A stretch of DNA of 64,000 nt, from NCBI RefSeq assembly GCF_008704995.1, contig NZ_CP023747.1:2940501-3004500 (forward strand). Direction: 5' to 3'. The position numbers and the translations under genes were made by a program. Shown piece after piece: positions 44,349 to 52,777 of this stretch. Within the stretch, counting starts at the first letter, position 1, and the number at the start of each line of letters is the position of its first letter. The stretch is from Streptomyces nodosus (GTDB taxonomy: Bacteria; Actinomycetota; Actinomycetes; Streptomycetales; Streptomycetaceae). The notes beneath the pieces were generated by a model. That model searched no databases. It saw nothing but the letters and a program-made list of their open reading frames with translations, and had not been told where the DNA came from.

Positions 44349-44930
44349 ATGACCGAGCCCCAGGACCCACAGGTCCGCAGTCTCGACGCCCGCTCGCTGC
44401 GCGGGCTCGCGCATCCGCTGCGGATGCGGCTGCACGACGCCCTGCGCTTCGGCGGACCCGCCACCGCTTCCCAACTCGCCCAGAAGCTGGGCGAGTCGAG
44501 CGGGGCGACCAGCTACCACCTGCGTCAGCTCGCCGCTTATGGCTTCGTGGAGGACGCCCCGGAGCACGGCAAGGGCCGGGAGCGATGGTGGCGGGCGGTC
44601 CACCGGGGTCTGCGCTTCGACGACTCCCTCCTCGACGACGCCAGCCCCGAGGTGCGCGGCGCCGCCGACCTCTACCTCCACGAGGTGGCGACCACCCGGT
44701 CCCGCGATCTGTCGACCTGGCTGGGCAACCGTGACACCTGGCCGCAGGAATGGGGCCGCGTCAGCGACATGAGCAGCGCGACGCTACGACTGACACCGGA
44801 GCTCACCGGCGAACTCGTCCGGAAGATGCACGCCCTCGTCGACGAGTACCGCGATCTCGCCGGCGAGGCCGACCCGGGGACCGCACAGGTCCGGATCCAC
44901 ACGGACGTCTTCCCTCTCACCACGGACTGA
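44349..44930 (+). CDS. ArsR-type winged-helix transcriptional regulator
   Basis: A 193-residue regulator. The DNA-binding domain has LRGLAHPLRMRLHDALRFGG, TASQLAQKLGESSGATSYHL, RQLAAYGFVEDAPEHGKGRE and RWWRAVH, the ArsR/HTH_20 fold found in regulators of MFS efflux genes. The C-terminal 110 residues are helical with TLRLTPELTGELVRKMHALV and may bind a ligand. The AT-rich repeats directly upstream are likely its operator. A small unknown gene follows at 12 bp; no efflux gene is adjacent, so the target is unclear. Confidence 0.85.
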   Translation: MTEPQDPQVRSLDARSLRGLAHPLRMRLHDALRFGGPATASQLAQKLGESSGATSYHLRQLAAYGFVEDAPEHGKGRERWWRAVHRGLRFDDSLLDDASPEVRGAADLYLHEVATTRSRDLSTWLGNRDTWPQEWGRVSDMSSATLRLTPELTGELVRKMHALVDEYRDLAGEADPGTAQVRIHTDVFPLTTD

Positions 44931-44942
44931 AAGGCACCGCCG

Positions 44943-45125
44943 ATGCACCCCGAGACCCATCTCGTGCTGCACCACAACCGCGCCGCCGAACTCCAGGCCC
45001 AGGCCGACGCCCACCGGCTCGCCATCGGGGCCAGGCACCCCCGCGATCTGCGGAAACGCCTCGGCTGGACCCTGGTCGAGGTCGGACTGCGCCTCGCCTC
45101 GGAGCCCCGGCCTGCCACGGTCTAG
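44943..45125 (+). CDS. small conserved protein, unknown function
   Basis: A 60-residue protein, 12 bp after the ArsR-type gene and probably in its operon, with AAGGCACC before the ATG. Features are MHPETHLVLHHNRAAELQAQ, ADAHRLA and RDLRKRLGWTLVEVGLRLAS. It is soluble-looking, with a basic C-terminus and a helical first half. Many Streptomyces genomes carry short proteins with the HHNRAAELQAQADAHRL pattern after regulators; the role is not known. Confidence 0.65.
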   Translation: MHPETHLVLHHNRAAELQAQADAHRLAIGARHPRDLRKRLGWTLVEVGLRLASEPRPATV

Positions 45126-45192
45126 GTTCCGTCCGGCCCTACGCGTCAGGCCTGACGACAGGGCCCGGGGCGAAACACGCCCTAGCAGTGCC

Positions 45193-45984
45193 CTAGCAGC
45201 TCGGTACCAAGCCCTTGCCGTTCTCCAGGGCGACCAGTGCGTCGACCGCGTTGTTCAGGGTGGTCACCGGGATCAGGCGGAGCCCCTTCGGGAGTTCCGC
45301 CTTGGCGTCGGCGCACTCCGCCCTCGGGACCAGGAAGACCGTCGCGCCGTCACGGCGGGCGGCCTGTGTCTTGAGGGCGACGCCCCCGACCGGGCCGACC
45401 TTGCCGGCCGCGTCGATCGTGCCCGTACCGGCGACGGTACGGCCGCCCGTCAGATCGCCACCGCTGCCGTCGCCGTCCAGTTTGTCGATGATCCCCAGGG
45501 TGAACAGCAGGCCCGCGCTGGGTCCGCCCACATCCGCGAGCTTCAGTGAGACCGTGACCTTCTTGTCGCCGAGACGGAGGTACTTCAGCGCCGCCTGGGT
45601 CGCCGCGTCCTGGGACTGCCTCATCTGCTCGGAGTTGTGCCGCTCGATCTCCTTGAGGCTGTTGCCGCTCGGGTAGACCGAGTCGCGCGGCAGCACCGCA
45701 CGGTCCGTACGGAACCAGCCGTGGATCACATCGGCGAGCGAGACGTCCGTGTCGGGGCTCGTCGCCTCGATGGTGGTCATCCTCAGCTGGCCGGCCGTGC
45801 TGCGGGTGGGCGCCCCGCTGATCGTGATCACGGGGGCGCCCCGGTTCGCGCCGAGCACATTGGCCGTCATCCCGGGCTGCGCCACGGTGAAGGGCAGCGG
45901 TGCGAACACCGCCGTGGCGAGCAGGGCCACGACGGGCAGGGCACTGAGGGCGACAGCCTGGGGACGCGAGAGACGAGAGAACAC
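45193..45984 (-). CDS. YlbL-like Lon-domain (S16) protein lacking a PDZ domain
   Basis: A 263-residue protein. A membrane helix (about residues 9-28) is followed by the PLPFTVAQPGMTANVLG segment typical of the YlbL family, then a Lon protease domain with nucleophile Ser156 in GGPSAGLLF and Lys205 in GKVGPVGGVALK, the Ser-Lys dyad. Standard YlbL proteins have a PDZ domain between helix and Lon; here the intervening 70 residues (SLADVIHGWFRTDRAVLPRD, EIERHNSEQMRQS) do not look like one. It probably degrades or processes membrane-associated proteins outside the membrane. Confidence 0.85.
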   Translation of the reverse strand: MFSRLSRPQAVALSALPVVALLATAVFAPLPFTVAQPGMTANVLGANRGAPVITISGAPTRSTAGQLRMTTIEATSPDTDVSLADVIHGWFRTDRAVLPRDSVYPSGNSLKEIERHNSEQMRQSQDAATQAALKYLRLGDKKVTVSLKLADVGGPSAGLLFTLGIIDKLDGDGSGGDLTGGRTVAGTGTIDAAGKVGPVGGVALKTQAARRDGATVFLVPRAECADAKAELPKGLRLIPVTTLNNAVDALVALENGKGLVPSC

Positions 45985-46075
45985 GGAATCAATCTAACGC
46001 GGTGCCGCCGTCGGGCCGGGTCCCGGTCGGTTTCTGCACGGAACCCGCCCGGCGCCGCGGCCCGCCGCGGGTCGG

Positions 46076-46717
46076 TCAGCGCAACGCCTCCGCCACCTCC
46101 CGGGCCGCGTCCACCACCCGCGCCCCGACCCGCTCCGGCACCGAGTCCGACAGCATCACGACGCCCACACTGCCCTCGACCCCGGTCACCCCGAGCAGCG
46201 GGGCGGCCGCGCCGCTGGCGCCGGCCTCCAGTTCCCCGTGCGTCAGCGTGTAGCCGGGGTCGGTGACCGGCTGCTGCCGGGCGGCGAGGATCGCCCGGCC
46301 CGCGGCCCCCCGGTCGAGCGGATGCCGGAAGCCGGCCCGGTACGCGACGTGATAGTCGGTCCAGGTCGGCTCGACCACGGCCACGGCCAGCGCGTCCGCC
46401 CCGTCGACCAGGGTGAGATGCGCGGTCGCCCCTATGTCCTCGGCGAGGGCGCGCAGCGCGGGCAGCGCGGCCTCGCGCACCAGCGGATGGACCTGGCGGC
46501 CGAGGCCCAGCACCCCGAGCCCGACCCGGGCGCGACCTCCCAGATCGCGCCGGACCAGCGAGTGCTGCTCCAGGGTCGCCAGCAACCGGTACACCACGGT
46601 CCGGTTGACGCCCAGTCTGAGGGACAGTTCGGTGACGGTCAGCCCATGGTCCGTGTCGGCCAGCAGCTTGAGGACCCTCAGGCCCCGGTCGAGCGTCTGG
46701 GAGGTCTCCGCGGTCAC
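46076..46717 (-). CDS. IclR family transcriptional regulator
   Basis: A 213-residue regulator starting at GTG 46717, which has AAGGAG with an 8-base spacer; GTG 46726 is in frame too. SQTLDRGLRVLKLLADTDHG, then LTVTELSLRLGVNRTVVYRL, form the winged-helix domain, and ALRALAEDIGATAHLTLVDG, VAYRAGFRHPLDRGAAGRAI belong to the ligand domain. Length is a little short of typical IclR (250 residues), with a reduced C-terminus. The target genes are not evident; both neighbours are unrelated. Confidence 0.9.
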   Translation of the reverse strand: MTAETSQTLDRGLRVLKLLADTDHGLTVTELSLRLGVNRTVVYRLLATLEQHSLVRRDLGGRARVGLGVLGLGRQVHPLVREAALPALRALAEDIGATAHLTLVDGADALAVAVVEPTWTDYHVAYRAGFRHPLDRGAAGRAILAARQQPVTDPGYTLTHGELEAGASGAAAPLLGVTGVEGSVGVVMLSDSVPERVGARVVDAAREVAEALR

Positions 46718-47083
46718 GACGCCCACTCCTTAGTGGTGAGGTCGGCGGGCCCCCTGGCTGCGGACACGTCGTCGAGTCCCGTCGGCGACGCGTTTCAGAG
46801 GCCGCCGATCGGCTGGCGGCGCGGGGTTCCCGGCCTCAGTCGCTTCAACGGCTGCGCTCCGGGGCGGCTCTGCCACGGGGCGTGTGCGTAGCGGGACAGT
46901 AGCGAAGCCAGTTCGCTCAGCGGAAGGCTCCGTCCAGAATCCGATCAACGACCTGCGCATAGTGATTGGTTTTGGGTCGATACATACCGCTCGCCCACCA
47001 GGTCGGATCGATATGAGCGACACCTCGGGACAGCGACGGCACCGGTCCGGCATCAGCCCGACACCGGTCGCGGACGCCGGATG
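46718..47083. other. intergenic region upstream of the IclR gene
   Basis: 366 bp between two leftward genes. A lower-GC patch at about 46940-47000 could hold a promoter for the IclR gene. Open frames here lack family signals and codon bias. Confidence 0.5.
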
Positions 47084-48877
47084 TCAGCGCATCCGTGTGG
47101 CCCACTCCTGGACCTTGGCGATCCGCTGGCGCAGCTGGCCGGCGGTGCACTCGGCGCTCGGCGGGCCGCCGCACACACGCCGCAGCTCGGTGTGGATCAC
47201 ACCGTGCGGCTTGCCGCTCTGATGGGAGTAGGCACCGACCATGGTGTTGAGCTGCTTGCGCAGTTCCAGCAGCTCCTTGTGGCTGACCACGGGCCGCCGT
47301 TCCGCGGGCAGTTCGAGCAGATCGGCGTCCGCGTCCGGCTTTTTACGGCTGTGCGCGATCTGCCGGGCCTGCCTCTTCTGGAGCAGCATCTGCACCTGTT
47401 CGGGCTCGAGCAGGCCCGGAATGCCCAGATAGTCCTGCTCCTCGGCGCTACCCGGGTGGGCCTGCATCCCGAACTCGGCGCCGTTGTACATGACCCGGTC
47501 GAAGACGGCGTCGGACTCCAGCGCCTCGAACGGCAGCATGTCCTGCTCGCCGGTGTCCTCGTCCTGCTCCTGGTTGGCCTCCTCCATCTCCTTCTCGGAC
47601 TCGGCGTACGGGTCCTCCTCGCCCTCCTTCTTCGGCCGGTCGAGGACGTGGTCGCGCTCGACCTCCATCTCGTTGGCGAAGGTGAGCAGGTCGGGGACGG
47701 TCGGCAGGAAGACGGAGGCGGTCTCGCCGCGGCGCCTGGACCGTACGAAACGGCCGACGGCCTGGGCGAAGAACAGCGGGGTGGAGATGGTGGTGGCGTA
47801 CACCCCGACGGCGAGCCGGGGCACGTCGACGCCCTCGGACACCATTCGCACCGCGACCATCCAGCGGTCGTCGTTGCCGCTGAACTCGTCGATACGGCCC
47901 GAGGCGCCGGAGTCGTCCGACAGGACCAGGGTCGCCTTGTGTCCGGTGATCTCGCGGATGAGCTTGGCGTACGCCCGCGCCGAGTCCTGGTCGGTGGCGA
48001 TGACCAGGGCACCGGCGTCCGGGACGGCCTTGCGGACCTCCGTCAGCCGCTGGTCGGCGGCGCGCAGCACGCTGGGCATCCAGTCGCCGCGCGGATCGAG
48101 CGCGGTGCGCCAGGCCTGGCTGACGGCGTCCTTGGTCATGGGCTCGCCGAGCCGGGCCTCGATCTCGTCGCCCGCCTTGGTGCGCCAGCGCATGTTGCCG
48201 CTGTAGGAGAGGAAGATCACCGGCCGCACCACCCCGTCGGCGAGGGCGGACCCGTAACCGTAGGTGTAGTCGGCGGCGGACCGCCGGATCCCGTCGTCCC
48301 CCTCCTCGTACGCGACGAAGGGGATGGGGTTGGTGTCGGACCGGAACGGCGTACCGGTCAGGGCGAGCCGGCGGGTGGCCGGCTCGAACGCCTCCAGACA
48401 GGCCTCGCCCCAGGACTTGGAGTCACCGGCGTGGTGGATCTCGTCGAGGATCACCAGGGTCTTGCGCTGCTCGACCCGGTTACGGTGCAGCATGGGCCGG
48501 ACGCCGACGCCCGCGTAGGTGACGGCGACACCGTGGTAGTCCCGGCTGAGCGGGCCCGCGCTGTACTCGGGGTCCAGTCTGATCCCGATCCGGGCCGCCG
48601 CCTCCGCCCACTGCTTCTTCAGATGCTCGGTCGGCGCGACCACGGTCACCTGCTGGACGACATGGTGGTGCAGCAGCCAGGACGCCAGGGTCAGCGCGAA
48701 GGTCGTCTTGCCGGCGCCGGGCGTCGCCACGGCGAGGAAGTCGCGCGGCTGCTCCTGGACGTACTTCTCCAACGCCCCCTGCTGCCAGGCACGCAGCTTG
48801 CTGGCGGTGCCCCAGGGGGCGCGGCCGGGGAAGGCGGGAGAGAGATGATGCGAGGAGGAAGCGGCGGTGGTAGTCAC
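47084..48877 (-). CDS. DEAD/DEAH box helicase (superfamily 2)
   Basis: A 597-residue helicase. Motif I is AVATPGAGKTTFAL (about residues 50-61), motif II is LVILDEIHHAGDSK, motif III is ALTGTPFRSD, motif V is VSEGVDVPRLAVGVYAT and motif VI is AQAVGRFVRSRRRGETASVF. The C-terminal region (about 400-597) has an acidic stretch and Lys/Gln-rich helices. The pattern resembles SSL2/XPB-like helicases conserved in actinobacteria. It probably works in DNA repair or transcription, but the specific role is not known. Confidence 0.92.
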   Translation of the reverse strand: MTTTAASSSHHLSPAFPGRAPWGTASKLRAWQQGALEKYVQEQPRDFLAVATPGAGKTTFALTLASWLLHHHVVQQVTVVAPTEHLKKQWAEAAARIGIRLDPEYSAGPLSRDYHGVAVTYAGVGVRPMLHRNRVEQRKTLVILDEIHHAGDSKSWGEACLEAFEPATRRLALTGTPFRSDTNPIPFVAYEEGDDGIRRSAADYTYGYGSALADGVVRPVIFLSYSGNMRWRTKAGDEIEARLGEPMTKDAVSQAWRTALDPRGDWMPSVLRAADQRLTEVRKAVPDAGALVIATDQDSARAYAKLIREITGHKATLVLSDDSGASGRIDEFSGNDDRWMVAVRMVSEGVDVPRLAVGVYATTISTPLFFAQAVGRFVRSRRRGETASVFLPTVPDLLTFANEMEVERDHVLDRPKKEGEEDPYAESEKEMEEANQEQDEDTGEQDMLPFEALESDAVFDRVMYNGAEFGMQAHPGSAEEQDYLGIPGLLEPEQVQMLLQKRQARQIAHSRKKPDADADLLELPAERRPVVSHKELLELRKQLNTMVGAYSHQSGKPHGVIHTELRRVCGGPPSAECTAGQLRQRIAKVQEWATRMR

Positions 48878-49013
48878 GGTCTCCGGTTCGGGGGGTGAGC
48901 GGCTCGGCTACGTATGACAACCGGGCCACCCTATCGGCGCCCCGCCCTCACCCGACCGCCGACCGGACCGGGGGGCGGCGGGTGGGAGCCACGTCACAGG
49001 AGAGCGCGTGGAA

Positions 49014-49382
49014 TCAGCGCGCGAACTCAGGCAACCGGGCCGCGATCTTGGGCACATCCAGGGCACCCTGACACACGTCCAGGACGAATCGCTCGGCCTC
49101 GTCCACATCGAAGCCGGAGTCGAGCGGATGCCCGTTCATATGCAGAAAGACCCAGGTCGCGTACCAGGCGATGCGCTTGTTTCCGTCGACGAGGGCATGG
49201 TTGCGGGCCAGGGACTCCATCAGCGCCGCGGCCTTCTGCCAGACGTCCGGATAGGCGTCCTGCCCGAAGACGCTCGACCGGGGGCGCGCCAGCGCCGAGT
49301 CCAGAAGCCCGAAGTCGCGAACCTCGTCCGCACCGAGCCGCTGCGCAAGGTTCAGCAGCTCGGGAAGCGTGAGGTGATACAT
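49014..49382 (-). CDS. Doc/Fic family toxin
   Basis: A 122-residue Fic-fold protein of the death-on-curing type. The motif HALVDGNKRIAWYATWVFLH follows the HxFx(D/E)xNKR pattern that binds ATP/phosphate; position F is L here. Doc proteins phosphorylate EF-Tu. It starts ATG at 49382, overlapping the antitoxin stop by one base (TGATG), so translation is coupled. Length matches Doc. It is divergent-free and sits after the helicase gene. The pair with the ribbon-helix antitoxin forms a type II toxin-antitoxin module. Confidence 0.9.
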   Translation of the reverse strand: MYHLTLPELLNLAQRLGADEVRDFGLLDSALARPRSSVFGQDAYPDVWQKAAALMESLARNHALVDGNKRIAWYATWVFLHMNGHPLDSGFDVDEAERFVLDVCQGALDVPKIAARLPEFAR

Positions 49383-49579
49383 CAGGCCAGCCTTCGGTTC
49401 AGCTCGGCGCTGGCCTGCAGCACATGCTCCGCCGCCTCGTTGAACAGCCTCGCGTGCTCGTTTATGGCCGCGATCACGGCCTCGTGTGCGAAGGCCTGCA
49501 TGCTGCGCCCTTCCGCCGCCGCACGCTCGCGCAGCGCGTCGAGCTCTTCGTCCGTGAAACGCACATTCAGTCCAGCCAT
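49382..49579 (-). CDS. ribbon-helix-helix antitoxin
   Basis: A 65-residue protein. MAGLNVRFTDEELDALRERA, then AAEGRSMQAFAHEAVIAAIN, form a typical beta-strand plus two helices of MetJ/Arc-type repressors that also regulate their operon. The C-terminal HARLFNEAAEHVLQASAEL helix would wrap the Doc toxin. It precedes and couples to the toxin gene (TGATG overlap). Confidence 0.87.
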   Translation of the reverse strand: MAGLNVRFTDEELDALRERAAAEGRSMQAFAHEAVIAAINEHARLFNEAAEHVLQASAELNRRLA

Positions 49580-49611
49580 GCCTCGACGGTACTACGTGGT
49601 ACCGCGCGGTG

Positions 49612-51069
49612 TCACCGAATATCCGCCCGCACCCGCCTCGCCACCCACGCCCCCACCAGCGCCACCCCCGCCATCGGCAGGAACACGGCGGCGAAGGCGG
49701 CGGGGTGCACGCCGGAAGCGCCGGTCGCCGTGTCCGTCGTCACCGCCGTAGTGCCTCCGCCCAGGGCCGCGAAGGCCGCGCCGGTCGCCGCGAGCAGGAC
49801 GACGTTGGCCAGGCCGTCGGAGATCTGGAGGGCGGCGGAGTTGGCGCCGGCCTCCTCCGGGGCGGAGAGCTTGAGCAGCAGAACGCTGCTGGAGGAGATC
49901 ACCAGGCCCATGCCGAAGCAGCCGAAGGCCCAGGCGACGGCGACGATCCACACGGGCACGGCGTGGATCAGCACACTGGGCGCGGTGGTGATCGCGGCCG
50001 CGACCAGCACCATCCCGCCGGTCATCAGCCGCTCCCGGTGCGGCTCGATGCGCGGCCGGGACTGCACCCAGGAGCCCAGCGCCCAGGTCCCCCCGCCCGC
50101 CGCCAGGGAGAACCCGGCCAGCGTCGGCGACAGCCCCCGCTGGGTCACCAGCATCAGCGGCACGAACGACTCGGCGACGATGAAGGAACCCGCGGCCACC
50201 CCGCGCAGCAGCACGACCGACGGGAGCCCGCGCGCCGCCCGGTAGGTGCCCCGCGGCAGCAGTCCGAGCACCGCGGGAACCAGCAGGGCGCCCCCGACGG
50301 CACCCGGGACGAGCGAGAACCACCGCAGGTCCTGGGCCGCGTACTGGAGGAGCCCGGCCCCGAGGGAGATCCCCAGGGCGAGCCGGAGGCGCCGCCGGTC
50401 GGAGGGGGCCACCGCGCCCTCGTCCACGGGGCCGGCCGCCCGCCGCCGGATCTGCGGCAGCGCGAGCGCCAGCGGAAGCACGACCAGCACCGGGATCCCG
50501 GTGAACACCCAGCGCCAGCCCAGGTGTTCCGTCACCGCGCCGGCGGCCAGCGGGCCGACCACCGAGGGGACCACCCAGCTCGCCGCGAACGCCGCCATGA
50601 TCGCCGGGCGCAGCCGCTCGGGGTAGGCCCGGCCCACCACCACATACAGGGCGACGATCACCAGCCCGCCGCCGAACCCCTGCACGGCCCGGCCCAGGAT
50701 GAACAGCCACATCGACCCGGCCGTCCCGGACAGCAGCAGCCCCGCCGCGAAGACGGCGATCCCGGAGGTCAGCGAACCGAGCGGACCGCGCCGGTCCGAC
50801 CACTGCCCGGCGAGCACCATGCCGAACAGGCTGGTCGTGAAGTACCCGGAGAACGCGAAGGCGTACAGGGAGACCCCGTCCAGCTCCCGCGCCGCGACCG
50901 GCATCGCGGTGCCCACGGCGGTCGCCTCGAAGGCGATCAGCAGCACGACGGAGACGATGCCGATGCTCAGCGCCCGATAGGACCGGCCCAGCACACCGGC
51001 GGTGTCGTCCACGGAGACGGAAGGTGCGGGGGCGACGACGTCGGTGTCGTGGGGTTCCAGGGCTGCCAT
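49612..51069 (-). CDS. MFS multidrug efflux transporter
   Basis: A 485-residue transporter. The start MAALEPHDTDVVAPAPSVSV at 51069 is inferred from the position of the first helix; the open frame extends 49 codons upstream. LIAFEATAVGTAMPVAAREL, the motif A LAGQWSDRRGPLGSL, GRAVQGFGGGLVIVALYVVV and VGPLAAGAVTEHLGWRWVFT are EmrB/QacA-like (DHA2) blocks, and about 12-14 helices are visible. It likely exports drugs or toxic metabolites. The tRNA-Cys gene lies 200 bp away on the opposite strand. Confidence 0.88.
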   Translation of the reverse strand: MAALEPHDTDVVAPAPSVSVDDTAGVLGRSYRALSIGIVSVVLLIAFEATAVGTAMPVAARELDGVSLYAFAFSGYFTTSLFGMVLAGQWSDRRGPLGSLTSGIAVFAAGLLLSGTAGSMWLFILGRAVQGFGGGLVIVALYVVVGRAYPERLRPAIMAAFAASWVVPSVVGPLAAGAVTEHLGWRWVFTGIPVLVVLPLALALPQIRRRAAGPVDEGAVAPSDRRRLRLALGISLGAGLLQYAAQDLRWFSLVPGAVGGALLVPAVLGLLPRGTYRAARGLPSVVLLRGVAAGSFIVAESFVPLMLVTQRGLSPTLAGFSLAAGGGTWALGSWVQSRPRIEPHRERLMTGGMVLVAAAITTAPSVLIHAVPVWIVAVAWAFGCFGMGLVISSSSVLLLKLSAPEEAGANSAALQISDGLANVVLLAATGAAFAALGGGTTAVTTDTATGASGVHPAAFAAVFLPMAGVALVGAWVARRVRADIR

Positions 51070-51274
51070 GCAGGTCAGGGTAAGGGTCTCGGCGGCGTTT
51101 GGCTCCTGTCGGAAGACGGTGATCGCGTGCGACCTTGGTCCTACGACGCGCCGTTCATGAACGGCGTATGGCAGTCCCGTTGCGGCCCCGGCGATCCCCT
51201 TGAGCCCCCTGTGCACCCGGCCGTACGGTCCTTACGTCAGGTCGGAACGAGTGAGCCGTGCCGCACCTGATCTT

Positions 51275-51346
51275 GGCCGTGTGCCCGAGTGGTTCAGGGG
51301 CCCGCCTGCAAAGCGGGTTACGTGGGTTCGAATCCCGCCACGGCCT
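51275..51346 (+). tRNA. tRNA-Cys (GCA)
   Basis: Acceptor GGCCGUG/CACGGCC, anticodon stem CCCGC/GCGGG with loop CUGCAAA (anticodon GCA), T arm with UUCGAAU, discriminator U as required for cysteine. CCA follows in the genome (51347-51349). Its level is relevant to the cysteine leader peptide of cysO. Confidence 0.95.
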
Positions 51347-51380
51347 CCAAACGCGCCACCGCACCACCACGGCCGGGTAC

Positions 51381-52454
51381 CTACGCGTACAGCGGGTCGA
51401 TCGTTGTAGGGGCGGTGGCGGTGAGGTGTTCGTAGGCCTCGGTCAGGGCGTGGTCCGTGTCGAGGGTCTTCTCGCGGTGGACCAGCCAGACCGTGAAGGC
51501 CAGGGTGGAGAGGTCCGCGTGGAGCGGGCGCAGCAGTGACTCGGGCTCGCTCCAGCACAGGAGCGCGCCGGTGGTGCCGTCGACGAGCAGGCTGGTGTCC
51601 TCGAGGAGATGGCCGAGGCGTATCAGACGGTCCGCGCCCTCGGGGAGTTCGTCCGCGGTGAAGACGTCCTCGTCCGTGTAGTACTCCGTCAGAGTGGGCA
51701 GAGGTACATCCGTGTCCAGCTCGTACCAGTACCCGTGTTCGGGCAGCCCCGTGTCGCGCAGGAAGCGGCGGGTCGGCTCGTGGGTGAGGGCGGCGGGGAA
51801 GTCGATGTCCTCGAAGTGCACCACGGCCGCGGAACCGAACTCCTCGTCCAGCAGCCGCGGGGGCAGGGCGAGCGCGAGGCCCTCGGCGGGGCGGGCGATC
51901 CGGGCCATGGGGCGGAGCAGCGCGGCCATCCGTCGGTACGGCAGCGAGTCCTGCGCGGCTTCGGCTCCGAACACCGAGGCCAGCCAACGGGAGACCTCCG
52001 TCACCGCCTGGGACGCCGGCCGCCCGGACGCCTCCGCTCGCGCGCTGTGCTCCCCCCTCCTCAACCGGGCGTGGGACGCGCACCGCAGCAGTGGCGCCAG
52101 GGAGGGAGCGAGCGGCGAGAAGTCCATCAGGCCGGGGTTGCACGGGTGGACATAGGTCGGGACCGCGCCGGTGGTGCCGTCCAGCACCAGGGACTGCAGA
52201 TCGCGGTCGACGGTGCGCAGGGCCCCCATGACCAGTTGCTCCCGCAGCACCGCGGCGAGCTTTCCGGCCTCGGCCACCAGCTCGGCGATCCGTCGCAGCG
52301 CCGGCCGCCCGCGCAGGGTGCCGAACCACGGCGGGGCGCCCGGGGGTGAGAGCCCCGGTCCCGTGCGCAGATGCCGCGTCTCGGTGTGTGTGCCGTACGG
52401 ATCGAGGCCCGTCGTGGTCAGTGTGATCACACCGCCGGTGTTCGTCGTGTCCAT
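51381..52454 (-). CDS. SUKH-4 family immunity-like protein
   Basis: A 357-residue protein starting at ATG 52454 behind CGGGGGAA. It contains two halves with the same motif: LVLDGTTGAVPTYVHPCNPG...FSPLAPSLAPLL and LLVDGTTGALLCWSEPESLL...LHADLSTLAFTVWL, the SUKH-4 pattern. In polymorphic toxin systems such proteins neutralise nuclease or deaminase toxins. It lies beside tRNA-Cys, a usual insertion site, and has no toxin neighbour. The first half lacks an obvious second domain. Confidence 0.8.
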   Translation of the reverse strand: MDTTNTGGVITLTTTGLDPYGTHTETRHLRTGPGLSPPGAPPWFGTLRGRPALRRIAELVAEAGKLAAVLREQLVMGALRTVDRDLQSLVLDGTTGAVPTYVHPCNPGLMDFSPLAPSLAPLLRCASHARLRRGEHSARAEASGRPASQAVTEVSRWLASVFGAEAAQDSLPYRRMAALLRPMARIARPAEGLALALPPRLLDEEFGSAAVVHFEDIDFPAALTHEPTRRFLRDTGLPEHGYWYELDTDVPLPTLTEYYTDEDVFTADELPEGADRLIRLGHLLEDTSLLVDGTTGALLCWSEPESLLRPLHADLSTLAFTVWLVHREKTLDTDHALTEAYEHLTATAPTTIDPLYA

Positions 52455-52777
52455 TGATTCCCCCGTGTGGTTCGTCCCCGGAACGTCTCTCTCAGAAAGG
52501 ACGCTTCCAGCCGTCGAACGGCTCTCCCGGATGCCAAGAACTTTACGCCGCCCCACTGACAACTCCCCGATACTTTCGGGGTCCAAGAGGTGAAATGAGC
52601 CACGCGGGGCGCCATGACGAACGCCCGACGGCGGCATCGGCACCCGGCGCCGGCACGAACGCCCGGGGCGGCGCGGTCGCCGGCGCCGGGCGCGGGTCGG
52701 GGAAGAACGGCCGGGGTTTCACGGTCCCCCGGACGTGAGGAGGACGGGAGCGGCGGCGGCGCCGAGGCCGCCGCCGG
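52455..52777. other. intergenic region upstream of SUKH-4 with GC inverted repeat
   Basis: A spacer between two leftward genes. It contains the inverted repeat CCCGGCGCCGGC / GCCGGCGCCGGG at 52642-52653 and 52678-52689, possibly a termination structure for the XDH operon. No gene is supported. Confidence 0.5.

Noticed and set aside
46730..47053. Minus-strand ORF of 107 residues between the helicase and IclR genes
   Set aside because: Weak composition, no ribosome binding site or family motif; spacer more likely.
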